A DNA stretch of 64,000 nucleotides from Flavobacterium urumqiense (GTDB lineage Bacteria > Bacteroidota > Bacteroidia > Flavobacteriales > Flavobacteriaceae): NCBI RefSeq assembly GCF_900108015.1, contig NZ_FNVP01000007.1, positions 1 through 64,000 of the forward strand, written 5' to 3'. Below the pieces are notes generated by a model. It saw only the letters and a program-made list of their open reading frames with translations. It ran no database searches and was not told the DNA's origin. Below, piece after piece: positions 1-8,134 of the stretch. A program made the position numbers and the translations under genes. How positions within the stretch are numbered: the first letter of the stretch is position 1; every line of letters starts with the position of its first letter.

Positions 1-49
1 GAAGATTCAGCGAACACCAGTTCTAATAAAGTTAAGTGAGCTAAAAAAG
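1..49. repeat. Dispersed repeat, copy 1 (partner at 43413-43461)
   Basis: This segment begins GAAGATTCAGCGAACACCA and ends in AAGTGAGCTAAAAAAG. A direct-orientation copy with only a few mismatches lies at 43413-43461. The two copies bracket 43.4 kb containing the O-antigen-like locus, the pseudaminic acid operon, the wzz-like gene and the large OPX gene. The copy starts at the window edge, so it may extend further. Confidence 0.75.
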
Positions 50-181
50 TAAAAATTATCTTCAGATAAAAAATAGCAATAGCAACAAGTTATCCTCAAC
101 TCGCCCTTATATTTTTAAGGATTACCTTTCTAATATTATTTAACTTTTAGGAATTTATAACCACAAAAAACACACCCCTAG

Positions 182-197
182 CCCCTCTCAAGAGGGG
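182..197. repeat. G+C-rich extragenic palindrome
   Basis: CCCCTCT and AGAGGGG are separated by two bases and preceded by CCCTAG. The arrangement CCCTAG-CCCC...GGGGAA recurs on the minus strand inside the 3' end of rmlB (6910-6932), so this looks like one member of a small palindromic repeat family standing out from A+T-rich DNA. Confidence 0.6.
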
Positions 198-379
198 AAT
201 ACGTGAGCGGTTTCTCTTTGAGGGAACATTTATTTTTTAAAACTGAGCTTTCAAATTGTGCCTTTTAGTGTAAGTTCTTAGAAGTCGCCCCCGCCATAAA
301 ACAACCATATTGTTTACTTAGCCTTATAATTTTACAATGAAAAATCACGGTGAGAATTTCAGCGTTGGCAGAAGGGAGT

Positions 380-418
380 GACCCCCTAGTCAAGTGCGGA
401 GCACGAGCGGCTGGGGTC
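380..418. repeat. Concentric inverted repeat (39-nt hairpin)
   Basis: GACCCC (380-385) pairs with GGGGTC (413-418), and GTGC (394-397) pairs with GCAC (401-404) around a GGA loop. Both stems share the same centre, so a single imperfect hairpin can form. It is markedly G+C-rich compared with its surroundings. Function unknown; it could be a repeat-family hairpin or part of a transcript end. Confidence 0.55.
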
Positions 419-485
419 GCTATAGGGAGATGCGTCCGATGATTTTTGGGATAAAAATATGGAGTCTTGATTTTTTGTTTCTTTA

Positions 486-790
486 GAAATCAAAGATTCA
501 CGAATTCCAATAAATTATTAGCGCGTGAGTAATCAATACAAAAGAAAAAATTCATGAATACCAGAAAACAATAATAACCCATGAATATTTTTTATCTCCT
601 TTGAAATCATAGATTCACAAACTCCAATAAATGGTTAATTCTTCAATAATCAACACAAAAGAAAAAATTCATGAACACCAAAAAACAATAACAGCTCATG
701 AATATTTTTTTATTCCTTTTGAAATCACAGATAACGAACTCCACTGAATTAGTAACCCGAAAGTAATCAAGACAAAAAAAATATTCAAAT
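486..790. repeat. 117-118 bp degenerate tandem repeat, about 2.5 copies
   Basis: Units start at GAAATCAAAGATTCACGAA (486), GAAATCATAGATTCACAAA (603) and GAAATCACAGATAACGAAC (721), giving periods of 117 and 118 bases. The first two units share an internal segment AAAAAATTCATGAA and a tail with CATGAATATTTTTT. The third unit is cut short. Related sequence occurs at 10211-10340 and 43330-43461. No coding potential is apparent. Confidence 0.7.
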
Positions 791-884
791 AAAAAATTAA
801 ATATAATCTCTCAATTTTAGGCCTAAAAAAAAATCTGCAAAGAACAAATTCCTCACAGACTTTATTTATTGAAAATCTTTTTTA

Positions 885-2852
885 TTACTTATCCAATAAT
901 TGATAAGTAGAATTCATACTTATAAATTCAGGCACAATTTTTTTCATTTGCATAACAATATCATCATTACCAAAAAAATTCGCTTTTTCTATTAGTTCTT
1001 CAATATCAGTATGCAGGGTCTCAAATTCATCTTGAATTTCTTCCGCAATCATAATTTTTTCGTGATGGGTGGCTAATGTTTTTGAAGTATCGTTAAGTAA
1101 TTCTTCATATAATTTTTCACCGGGTCTCAAACCAACTATTTGTATCTTAATTTCTTTGTCAGGTACAAATCCCGCCAACTTGATCATCTTTTTAGCCAAA
1201 TCAATAATCTTAACCGGTTTTCCCATGTCAAAAATATAAATCTCACCTCCATTACCCATGGATCCAGCCTCCAAAACTAACTGACAGGCTTCGGGTATAG
1301 TCATAAAATACCGAATAATATCAGGATGCGTAATTGTGACAGGGCCTCCAGCCGCAATTTGCTTGGTAAACAAAGGCACTACAGATCCATTAGAGCCTAA
1401 AACATTTCCAAAACGAGTAGTGATAAATTTGGTGACATTTTTCTCTCCTTCTTTTTGTATTTTTAATTGTAGGGATTGCACGTATTTTTCAGCTATTCTT
1501 TTGCTTGCGCCCATTACGTTACTTGGGTTTACTGCTTTATCAGTAGAGACCATTACAAATTTTTTGACATTATACAAACAGGATAAATCGGCAAGATTCT
1601 TAGTTCCCAAAATATTAGTAAGAATAGCTTGTGAAGGGTTTTCTTCCATCAAAGGCACATGTTTATAGGCTGCAGCATGATAAACAACCTGAGGAAGATG
1701 TGTTTTAAAAACCATATCCATGGCGCTTTTGTTCCTTACATCAGCAATTACAGTATGTATTTTTGCATTAGAGCCTATGTTTTGCATTTCCAAACACATA
1801 TGATGCAAAGGCGTTTCGGCCTGATCTAAAATGATGATTGTTTTAGGATTGAAACTTAACACCTGGCGCACAATCTCGCTTCCTATAGATCCTGCAGCTC
1901 CGGTAATCAGAACAGTCTTGTCTTTCAACTGCTTAGATATCGATTTATTATCTAATACAATTGGCTTTCTCTCCAGTAAATCTTCAATTTGAATGCTTTT
2001 TACTTTTTGAGAAATTTCCTTTTGATTTTGCCAATCGGAAATCAGTGGTACCGTAAACACATTATAATTAAATTCTAAACACTGATCTACGATAGTTAAT
2101 TGTTCTTCTTTAGACATGCTTTTATCGGCAATAATAACCGCCTGAGCATTTACAGAACGCATTAGAGGAGGTAATTTTTTCTTTTTAATTAAAATAGGCA
2201 AATCCAACATTCGTTTGGTTGCATTTTGGCTGTTTTTATCCACAAATCCAACAATTTTAAAACGGGAAGGAGTTTCAAATTTTAAAGCGTTAGCTACAGA
2301 TATCGCATTGGCATCTGTACCGTAAATAATAGCGCGTATTAATTTTTCTTTTCCAATTTCTGAGAAATAAACCTCAAAAGTTTGTTTAATTATAACACGG
2401 TACAAAAACAGACCACAAAAGGAAAGGACGATATTGATAAAAAAAGCAGTGTTTAAGAATGCTTTTTCACCATAAAGCATTTCATAAGCAAAATTAGAAA
2501 AAAGAAAAAGTACCAAAACGGCCATCTGAGAAAACAAAAGCTTCACGGCATCGATATAAGAAGAATGCCTGATAATTCCGGAATAGGTTCTAAACAACCA
2601 GAAAAAGAAGAGGTTTACGCCAAAAAACGCGGCTAAAAATCGAAAAATATAAGGTGTAATAACATACTCTAAGCCAGTCCCTTTAAAAATCAGTACTGTA
2701 AAAAAAAAGCATATAACTAAAACCGAAAAATCCATCATAACAATTATCCACCTAGGGAGATAACTTAAATTATGAATATTAAATTTCAAGTTTTCTCGTG
2801 AAAAAAAATTAGTTTTTACCGATGATGAATCCGATTTTTCAGTAGTACCCAA
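885..2852 (-). CDS. Membrane nucleotide-sugar 4,6-dehydratase (CapD/WbpM/FlaA1 family)
   Basis: Members of this family dehydrate UDP-GlcNAc to the 4-keto-6-deoxy sugar that feeds QuiNAc, FucNAc or bacillosamine synthesis. The 655-residue protein has about four membrane segments (residues 35-155), a nucleotide-binding middle domain (170-300) and a C-terminal extended SDR domain. That domain has TGAAGSIG (317-324), STDKA (436-440) and NVMGASK (445-451), where Met replaces the usual catalytic Tyr, as in WbpM-type enzymes. It is the last gene of the cluster, followed by a gene-free region, and lies downstream of a PglE-like aminotransferase. The product is likely UDP-4-keto-6-deoxy-GlcNAc, used by that aminotransferase and by the 4-ketoreductase at 10.99 kb. 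The family is certain; the exact stereochemistry is inferred. Confidence 0.9.
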   Translation of the reverse strand: MGTTEKSDSSSVKTNFFSRENLKFNIHNLSYLPRWIIVMMDFSVLVICFFFTVLIFKGTGLEYVITPYIFRFLAAFFGVNLFFFWLFRTYSGIIRHSSYIDAVKLLFSQMAVLVLFLFSNFAYEMLYGEKAFLNTAFFINIVLSFCGLFLYRVIIKQTFEVYFSEIGKEKLIRAIIYGTDANAISVANALKFETPSRFKIVGFVDKNSQNATKRMLDLPILIKKKKLPPLMRSVNAQAVIIADKSMSKEEQLTIVDQCLEFNYNVFTVPLISDWQNQKEISQKVKSIQIEDLLERKPIVLDNKSISKQLKDKTVLITGAAGSIGSEIVRQVLSFNPKTIIILDQAETPLHHMCLEMQNIGSNAKIHTVIADVRNKSAMDMVFKTHLPQVVYHAAAYKHVPLMEENPSQAILTNILGTKNLADLSCLYNVKKFVMVSTDKAVNPSNVMGASKRIAEKYVQSLQLKIQKEGEKNVTKFITTRFGNVLGSNGSVVPLFTKQIAAGGPVTITHPDIIRYFMTIPEACQLVLEAGSMGNGGEIYIFDMGKPVKIIDLAKKMIKLAGFVPDKEIKIQIVGLRPGEKLYEELLNDTSKTLATHHEKIMIAEEIQDEFETLHTDIEELIEKANFFGNDDIVMQMKKIVPEFISMNSTYQLLDK

Positions 2853-2888
2853 AATTTATTTTTTTAAAAATTAATGCCTCTGTACTAA

Positions 2889-2896
2889 CAAAAATA
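2889..2896 (-). promoter_or_regulatory. Candidate Bacteroidetes -7 box for the 4,6-dehydratase gene
   Basis: On the minus strand this reads TATTTTTG, matching the TAnnTTTG consensus of Bacteroidetes promoters, about 37 bases before the ATG at 2852. No clear TTTG appears at the usual 19-base spacing, so support is partial. It would give the gene transcription separate from the upstream operon. Confidence 0.3.
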
Positions 2897-3027
2897 AGAT
2901 TAAAAAAGTTAAAAAATGGAAACCCTTCAATGCATTTTAATTTTGTCAATAAAACAGGAATAAAAAGTTTGAATATCAATTTGTTACGATTTGTTAAAAT
3001 TTATAATTTATAAAAAAAATCTCGTTC

Positions 3028-4167
3028 CTATTTTCGAAATAATTTAAAGACAACAGCTTTTATTTGGGCTCGATCCTCCACAGAAAGATTAGAACCGGAA
3101 GGCAAACAAAGACCATCATTAAAAAGTGTTTCAGAAACAGTATTGCCATAGTAAGGATATTTACAGAAAACAGGTTGCAAATGCATCGGTTTCCACAACG
3201 GTCTCGATTCAATATTTGCGGCCTCCAATGCCAATCGCAAAGTTTCACTGCTTACACCATTGGTTTCTGATGGACGGACTAAAATAGTAGTCAGCCAATA
3301 ATTGGAAAAATAAGTAGCATCAGGCACCGTAAAAACGGTAACGCCTTTTATGTCTTCAAATAATTCGACATAAAATTCATGTATGTTTCTTCTCAGGCCA
3401 ATGTGATAATCTAAAACTTCCATTTGACCGCGACCAATACCAGCACAAATATTACTCATTCGATAATTATATCCTATTTGACTATGCTGATAATGTGGCG
3501 CTTCATCTCGGGCTTGAGTAGCTAAAAAAATAGCCTCCTCTTTAAGTTTTTCCGTTTTAGTTACGATCGCTCCTCCGCTTGAGGTAGTTATAATCTTACT
3601 TCCATTAAAAGAGAAAACTCCCATATCTCCAAAAGTACCGCACTTTTGTCCTTTATAGCTGCTTCCTAAAGCTTCGGCACTATCTTCTAAAATGGGAATA
3701 GAATATTTATCGGCAACCGCCCTAATTTGATCAATTTTATAGGGAATGCCATATAAATGAACTGCAATAATTGCTTTTGGTTTTTTATCTTTTGCAATTT
3801 TATCTACGATAGCCTCTTCCAGCGCAATTGGACATAAATTATAGGTTTCGGTTTCACTGTCAATAAAAATAGGCGTTGCGCCTTGGTACAAAATGGGATT
3901 TGCCGAAGCGGAGAAGGTCATACTCTGACATAGTACAGTATCCCCCGGCTGAACCCCTAAAAGAACTAATCCCAAATGAATGGCTGATGTACCCGAATTT
4001 AAAGCGGCAACATGATGTGAACCTAAATAGTCTTCTAGATCTTGTTCGAAAGCGTTTATGTTGGGCCCGATTGGAGCAACCCAATTGGAATCAAATGCTT
4101 CTTGAATGTATTTCAGTTCACTGCCTCCCATGTGTGGAGGCGAAAGCCAAATTTTGTTTTTATGCAT
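3028..4167 (-). CDS. DegT/DnrJ/EryC1/StrS sugar aminotransferase, PglE-like
   Basis: A PLP-dependent enzyme that would transfer an amino group from glutamate to a nucleotide 4-ketosugar. The 379 residues cover the full family length. The cofactor lysine is in FSFNGSKIITTSSGG, preceded by the conserved EDSAEALGS segment. The start MHKNKIWLSPPHMGG is typical of the PglE/LegC group, whose members open with S-PHM/DIGG-like sequence. It sits between the 4,6-dehydratase and a PglC-like transferase, a trio seen in diacetamido-bacillosamine or QuiNAc4N pathways. A dedicated N-acetyltransferase next to it is missing, so the acyl group, if any, must come from one of the hexapeptide transferases elsewhere. 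Substrate inferred from context. Confidence 0.8.
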   Translation of the reverse strand: MHKNKIWLSPPHMGGSELKYIQEAFDSNWVAPIGPNINAFEQDLEDYLGSHHVAALNSGTSAIHLGLVLLGVQPGDTVLCQSMTFSASANPILYQGATPIFIDSETETYNLCPIALEEAIVDKIAKDKKPKAIIAVHLYGIPYKIDQIRAVADKYSIPILEDSAEALGSSYKGQKCGTFGDMGVFSFNGSKIITTSSGGAIVTKTEKLKEEAIFLATQARDEAPHYQHSQIGYNYRMSNICAGIGRGQMEVLDYHIGLRRNIHEFYVELFEDIKGVTVFTVPDATYFSNYWLTTILVRPSETNGVSSETLRLALEAANIESRPLWKPMHLQPVFCKYPYYGNTVSETLFNDGLCLPSGSNLSVEDRAQIKAVVFKLFRK

Positions 4168-4184
4168 CTTCTAAAAATAATAAC

Positions 4185-4198
4185 GATACAATTGTATC
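4185..4198. promoter_or_regulatory. Perfect 14-bp palindrome upstream of the PglE-like gene
   Basis: GATACAATTGTATC is a perfect inverted repeat 18 bases upstream of the aminotransferase start codon. It could be an operator or a chance A+T-rich palindrome. No regulator gene is nearby. Confidence 0.25.
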
Positions 4199-4264
4199 AA
4201 GGTAAATTAAAAAAAATTACGCTAAAATCAGTAGTGCAATATCATATTCTAGACTTCTGCTGCA

Positions 4265-4840
4265 CTAATTTTTTCTAAAAAAAACAAACCAAATTGTTTT
4301 CAAAATAATACCAATATCTCCCCAAAAACTTCGTTGGTAATAATAGTCTAGATTCAGCTGCACCTTATCAGGGAAAACGATGCAGTCGTTGTAAATGACA
4401 GGCGTTAACTGCTTCTCCAACACATACTCCTCTTTACTGTATTTTAAAGACGCAATACTAGTTAATCCCGGTTTCAATTCCAATATTTTTCGGTTTTCAC
4501 CATCAAGTAAATCATAATAACCTGGTAAATCAGGTCGTGGTCCCACAATACTCATTTCTCCCCTTAAAACATTAAAAAGTTGAGGCAGCTCATCTAATTT
4601 ATAGTTTCGGAGAAACTTCCCTATTTTCGAAATACGGGGGTTTCCTAATGCCGGTAAAACTTGAATGGTACGAAGCTTGTATATTTTGAAGGGGGTACCA
4701 AATTGGCCAATACGCTCTTGGATAAAGATTCCAACCGTATGCGTGTCGATAGCGGCCAGTAACCATGTAATCAATACCAGCCAAAAAAAGAAAAGAAGAG
4801 AGAAGAGAGAGAAAATAATATCAAAAAAACGTTTTATCAT
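4265..4840 (-). CDS. PglC-like initiating sugar-1-phosphate transferase
   Basis: A small monotopic phosphoglycosyl transferase that would move a sugar 1-phosphate from a UDP-sugar to undecaprenyl phosphate at the inner face of the cytoplasmic membrane. At 191 residues it matches the short PglC class and lacks the extra N-terminal membrane domain of WbaP. It has one N-terminal hydrophobic re-entrant segment (1-35), then FIQERIGQFGTPFKIYKLRT, the catalytic Asp-Glu in KLDELPQLFNVLRG, and MSIVGPRPDLPGYY. It lies directly downstream of a polytopic WecA/WbpL-like transferase, so two alternative initiating enzymes are adjacent. The aminotransferase and dehydratase downstream suggest a diamino-trideoxy sugar substrate. 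Confidence 0.88.
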   Translation of the reverse strand: MIKRFFDIIFSLFSLLFFFWLVLITWLLAAIDTHTVGIFIQERIGQFGTPFKIYKLRTIQVLPALGNPRISKIGKFLRNYKLDELPQLFNVLRGEMSIVGPRPDLPGYYDLLDGENRKILELKPGLTSIASLKYSKEEYVLEKQLTPVIYNDCIVFPDKVQLNLDYYYQRSFWGDIGIILKTIWFVFFRKN

Positions 4841-4888
4841 ACTTTTCGAAATATTTTATTCTTGATAAAGATACTAGCAAAAAACGAA

Positions 4889-5842
4889 TTACGAATTTCT
4901 AAGAACCATTTTACGAGTGACTAAATTTCGAACAAGTAAATAAATAAAGGTCAGCAGCAGTAAAAATGCACCTGTAAAGAAAAGAGATAAATACCCTTTG
5001 GTATCCGCATAAATAACCAATGCATTAATTCCCAATTGCAGACCCGCGTAAATAAAAGAAATTAAAATATGGGAATAGCCCATTTCATTGGCTAAATATT
5101 GATACAAATGAGAACGGTGCGGCTGGAATATATTTTCTTTTTTAAGTAATCTGTTTATGATTGTAATTATGGCATCAATTCCATAAACCGAAAAGAAAAG
5201 AATATACCCGAGTTGCCCGGAGTCGATAATCGTTTTTATCATAAAATAGCCTAAAAAAAGTGCCATACTGATACTACCTACATCGCCTGCGAAAGTTTTG
5301 GCTTTTTTTCGAACATTAAACAACCCAAAAGAAAAACAAGACAATCCCAAGGTAATTAGCAAAGGTAAACTGGCTTCGTTAATGCGTAAGAAAGAAAAAC
5401 TAACTATAGCTGTTAGGGCATATAAAACGGTGATTCCATTAATACCATCCATAAAATTGAAGGCATTGACCCAACCAATCAGCAAAACAAATACAAGTGG
5501 AAGTAACCACAATGCTTCTGAAAATAAGTGCAAGTCATAAAAAACCAAACCAACGGCTACAACATGCGAAGCAAATCGGGGCAACTGAGACAGGGGTTTG
5601 ATATCATCTACAAAACTAACAATCGCAACCAAGACAACTGCTAGTGCCACTGGCCAAGAAACGTATCCTAAAAAAAAAGCGATACTGATGGCAATCGGAA
5701 AAATAATCCCGCCACCTCTTAAAGTAATTGCAGAATGGGAAGACCTCGAATTAGGTTTATCGATGATATTGTATTTTTCCGCAATTTTGAAATAAATAAG
5801 TTCAATCCCAATCAATAAAAATAATAATGCAATGTAAACCAT
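4889..5842 (-). CDS. Polytopic polyprenyl-phosphate GlcNAc-1-phosphate transferase (WecA/MraY/WbpL family)
   Basis: An integral membrane enzyme that links a HexNAc-1-phosphate to undecaprenyl phosphate and so starts an O-antigen unit. The 317 residues form about ten hydrophobic segments. Diagnostic motifs are DKPNSRSSHS near the N-terminus, SFVDDIKPLSQLPRF, the Asp-rich FNFMDGINGI, FAGDVGSISM and the PHRSHLYQYL loop. The last is the His-rich motif of WecA/WbpL enzymes. Together with the QuiNAc-type reductase at 10.99 kb this resembles the WbpL/WbpV pairing of Pseudomonas O-antigens, making QuiNAc a plausible first sugar. The stop is followed closely by the PglC-like gene, and an array of 7-bp repeats separates it from rmlA upstream. 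Confidence 0.88.
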   Translation of the reverse strand: MVYIALLFLLIGIELIYFKIAEKYNIIDKPNSRSSHSAITLRGGGIIFPIAISIAFFLGYVSWPVALAVVLVAIVSFVDDIKPLSQLPRFASHVVAVGLVFYDLHLFSEALWLLPLVFVLLIGWVNAFNFMDGINGITVLYALTAIVSFSFLRINEASLPLLITLGLSCFSFGLFNVRKKAKTFAGDVGSISMALFLGYFMIKTIIDSGQLGYILFFSVYGIDAIITIINRLLKKENIFQPHRSHLYQYLANEMGYSHILISFIYAGLQLGINALVIYADTKGYLSLFFTGAFLLLLTFIYLLVRNLVTRKMVLRNS

Positions 5843-5865
5843 ATTTTTAAACGCTATATAATAAT

Positions 5866-5952
5866 CTCAAACTGAATACTGAACACTAAACTGATCCCTG
5901 AACACTGAATTCTGATCACTGAACACTGATAACTGATCCCTAAACTACTAAA
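5866..5952. repeat. Heptanucleotide array 1 (CTGANNA), after rmlA
   Basis: A degenerate 7-bp period of the form CTGAACA/CTGATCA/CTGATAA runs across the rmlA to WecA-like gap and stops within a few bases of the rmlA stop codon (5955). The same unit forms arrays at 40082-40216 and 47138-47275, both also adjoining stop codons. Confidence 0.7.
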
Positions 5953-5954
5953 AA

Positions 5955-6824
5955 CTACAACTTATGTTTCAGCAATCCCAAAAGATACTCTCCATAACCC
6001 GATTTTTTCAAAGGCTCAGCCAACTCTTTCAATTGTTGTTCCGTTATAAAACCTTGTCGCCAGGCTATTTCTTCAATGCAACCTACTTTCAATCCCTGAC
6101 GTTCTTCAATAACCTGGACAAATTGTCCCGCCTGCATTAAGCTGTTAAAAGTTCCGGTATCCAACCAAGCCGTACCTCTGCTTAAAATACCTACTTTCAA
6201 GGCTCCTTTTTCAAGATATACTTTGTTCACATCTGTGATTTCATATTCTCCACGGGAACTTGGTTTAATATTCTTGGCAATTTCCACAACTGAATTGTCA
6301 TAAAAATACAAGCCGGGTACCGCATAATTTGATTTGGGTTCCAACGGTTTTTCTTCAATAGAAAGTGCTTTAAAATTAGTATCAAATTCTACCACACCAT
6401 AGCGTTCCGGATCAGAAACGTGATACGCAAAAACTACTCCTCCCTCTGGATTAGTATTGGATTGCAATAACTCATCCATATTGGACCCAAAAAAAATATT
6501 ATCACCTAAAACCAAAGCGACACTGTCTTTTCCTATGAATTCTTCTCCAATAACAAAAGCCTGAGCTAAACCGTTTGGTATAGCTTGCTCCGCATAACTG
6601 AATTGACAACCTATTGACGAGCCGTCTCCTAACAATTTCTTGAAATTAGGCAAATCATGCGGAGTCGAAATAATTAATATTTGATTGATTCCCGCCATCA
6701 TCAAAGTAGACAATGGATAATAAATCATCGGTTTGTCATAAACCGGCATCATTTGCTTGCTCATTGCAAGTGTTAAAGGATGTAAACGGGTTCCGGAACC
6801 TCCGGCTAATATAATTCCTTTCAT
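5955..6824 (-). CDS. rmlA: Glucose-1-phosphate thymidylyltransferase RmlA
   Basis: Catalyses dTTP plus glucose 1-phosphate to dTDP-glucose, the first step of dTDP-L-rhamnose synthesis, in the cytoplasm. The 289-residue length is normal. The nucleotide-binding signature [11 protein letters not shown] is at residues 8-18, with [25 protein letters not shown]-like VLGDNIFFG and the sugar-binding EEKP and GTAWLDTG motifs. It is the last of four rml genes (order of transcription C, D, B, A). Rhamnose is therefore expected in the polysaccharide, in line with the WbbL-like GT2 enzyme at 11.9 kb. Confidence 0.97.
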   Translation of the reverse strand: MKGIILAGGSGTRLHPLTLAMSKQMMPVYDKPMIYYPLSTLMMAGINQILIISTPHDLPNFKKLLGDGSSIGCQFSYAEQAIPNGLAQAFVIGEEFIGKDSVALVLGDNIFFGSNMDELLQSNTNPEGGVVFAYHVSDPERYGVVEFDTNFKALSIEEKPLEPKSNYAVPGLYFYDNSVVEIAKNIKPSSRGEYEITDVNKVYLEKGALKVGILSRGTAWLDTGTFNSLMQAGQFVQVIEERQGLKVGCIEEIAWRQGFITEQQLKELAEPLKKSGYGEYLLGLLKHKL

Positions 6825-6904
6825 TTTTAAAGTTGCTAGAAGCAGTAAGCTATAAGCTCTATGCTTGGTTTTGTTTCAATAATAATCTTTCGTCTTTTGA
6901 TTCA

Positions 6905-7978
6905 CTAAAGCGTTCCCCCTTTGGGGGCTAGGGCGCTATATTGTTTTTCGTAATAAGTGGCATATTCTCCCGAAGTTATATTATTTAACCAAGTTTCATT
7001 ATCCAAATACCAGTTTACGGTTCTTTCCAATCCTTGGACGAAAGTAACCGAGGGTTTCCAACCTAATTCTGTATTAATCTTAGTAGCATCAATAGCGTAA
7101 CGCAAATCATGGCCTGGACGGTCTTTGACATAGGAAATCAATTGTTTTGAAGTACCTGCTGCTCTTCCTAATTTCTCATCCATTATTTTACAAAGCAATT
7201 TAACCAAATCAATATTTTGCCATTCGTTAAAACCACCTATATTATAAGTATCGTGATTTTTTCCTTCATGAAAAACTAAATCAATTGCTACCGCGTGGTC
7301 TTCCACAAAAAGCCAATCACGGGTATATTTTCCATCTCCATAAACGGGTAAGGGTTTATTTTGAATAATATTATTGATGAACAAAGGGATCAATTTTTCA
7401 GGAAAGTGAAAAGGACCATAATTATTGGAACAATTAGTCAGTACATAAGGCAAGCCATACGTTTCTCCATATGCTCTTACAAAGTGGTCAGAACTGGCTT
7501 TAGAAGCTGAATAAGGAGAATTGGGATCATAAGCAGTAGTCTCTGTAAACAATCCTTCGGAACCTAAACTACCATAAACCTCATCAGTGCTAATGTGATA
7601 AAATCGTTTCCCATCCATATTATCTTTCCAAATCATCTTGGCAGCATTCAATAAATTCACGCTACCAATCACATTAGTCTTTACAAATGCCAATGGATCA
7701 GTAATGGAACGATCCACATGTGATTCAGCAGCTAAATGCAATACTCCATCAAATTGATGCTCAATAAAAAGCGAATCAATAAAATCGGCATCAACGATAT
7801 CTCCTTTTATAAAAGTATAGTTTTGTGCGGCCTCAATGTCTGTTATATTTTCTAAATTCCCAGCATATGTCAGTGCATCCAAATTAAAAATTTGATACTC
7901 CGGATATTTGTTTACAAAACGTCTCACCACATGCGAGCCAATAAATCCAGCTCCTCCAGTAATTAATATTTTCTTCAT
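6905..7978 (-). CDS. rmlB: dTDP-glucose 4,6-dehydratase RmlB
   Basis: Converts dTDP-glucose to dTDP-4-keto-6-deoxyglucose. The 357-residue extended SDR enzyme has GGAGFIGS near the N-terminus for NAD, HLAAESHVDRS, the STDEVYG catalytic segment and YSASKASSDH carrying the Tyr-x3-Lys pair. The last residues, ALAPKGGTL, are unusual for the family. They are encoded by a G+C-rich palindrome (6910-6932) that resembles an extragenic repeat elsewhere in the window, so the C-terminus seems to have been extended or replaced by repeat DNA. Catalytic regions are unaffected. Next gene upstream is rmlD. Confidence 0.97.
   Translation of the reverse strand: MKKILITGGAGFIGSHVVRRFVNKYPEYQIFNLDALTYAGNLENITDIEAAQNYTFIKGDIVDADFIDSLFIEHQFDGVLHLAAESHVDRSITDPLAFVKTNVIGSVNLLNAAKMIWKDNMDGKRFYHISTDEVYGSLGSEGLFTETTAYDPNSPYSASKASSDHFVRAYGETYGLPYVLTNCSNNYGPFHFPEKLIPLFINNIIQNKPLPVYGDGKYTRDWLFVEDHAVAIDLVFHEGKNHDTYNIGGFNEWQNIDLVKLLCKIMDEKLGRAAGTSKQLISYVKDRPGHDLRYAIDATKINTELGWKPSVTFVQGLERTVNWYLDNETWLNNITSGEYATYYEKQYSALAPKGGTL
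6910..6932. repeat. Palindromic repeat inside the 3' end of rmlB
   Basis: CCCCC (6915-6919), TTT, GGGGG (6923-6927) flanked by CTAGGG. On the minus strand it reads CCCTAGCCCCCAAAGGGGGA, the same layout as the intergenic palindrome at 175-199. It encodes RmlB residues ALAPKGG just before the stop codon and may also act as a transcript-end hairpin. Confidence 0.6.
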
Positions 7979-8061
7979 TTTTCTACACTTTTTTATTTCT
8001 ATTCTTTTTCTTAAAAATCAAAGAATAGACTCCCTTTTAGATTTTATATTCTCAATAACCA

Positions 8062-8130
8062 TTTTAAACTTTAAACAATTAACCTTTTAAACCTTTAGTT
8101 TTAAACCATTAAACTCTAAACTTTAAAATT
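8062..8130. repeat. Heptanucleotide array 2 (AAACTTT/AAACCTT type), after rmlD
   Basis: A degenerate run of TTTAAAC-type units with a period near 7 bases fills the gap between rmlD and rmlB and ends about five bases from the rmlD stop (8135). A cleaner version follows mntA at 9161-9220. Confidence 0.6.
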
Positions 8131-8134
8131 ATAT

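Larger units (their letters stand above)
1..884. other. Gene-free, repeat-rich 3' flank of the locus
   Basis: No convincing coding sequence is visible in these 884 bases. They hold one copy of a dispersed repeat (1-49), a G+C-rich palindrome (182-197), a concentric hairpin (380-418) and about two and a half copies of a 117-118 bp tandem repeat (486-790). The stretch lies downstream of the last gene of the locus, the 4,6-dehydratase, and may contain the end of that transcript. I could not find a convincing intrinsic terminator next to the gene. Confidence 0.7.

Noticed and set aside
1336..1668. Plus-strand open frames opposite real genes (for example 110 codons here, 114 at 38208-38552, 126 at 49091-49471)
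   Set aside because: They are antisense shadows of well-supported minus-strand genes, with no motifs of their own.
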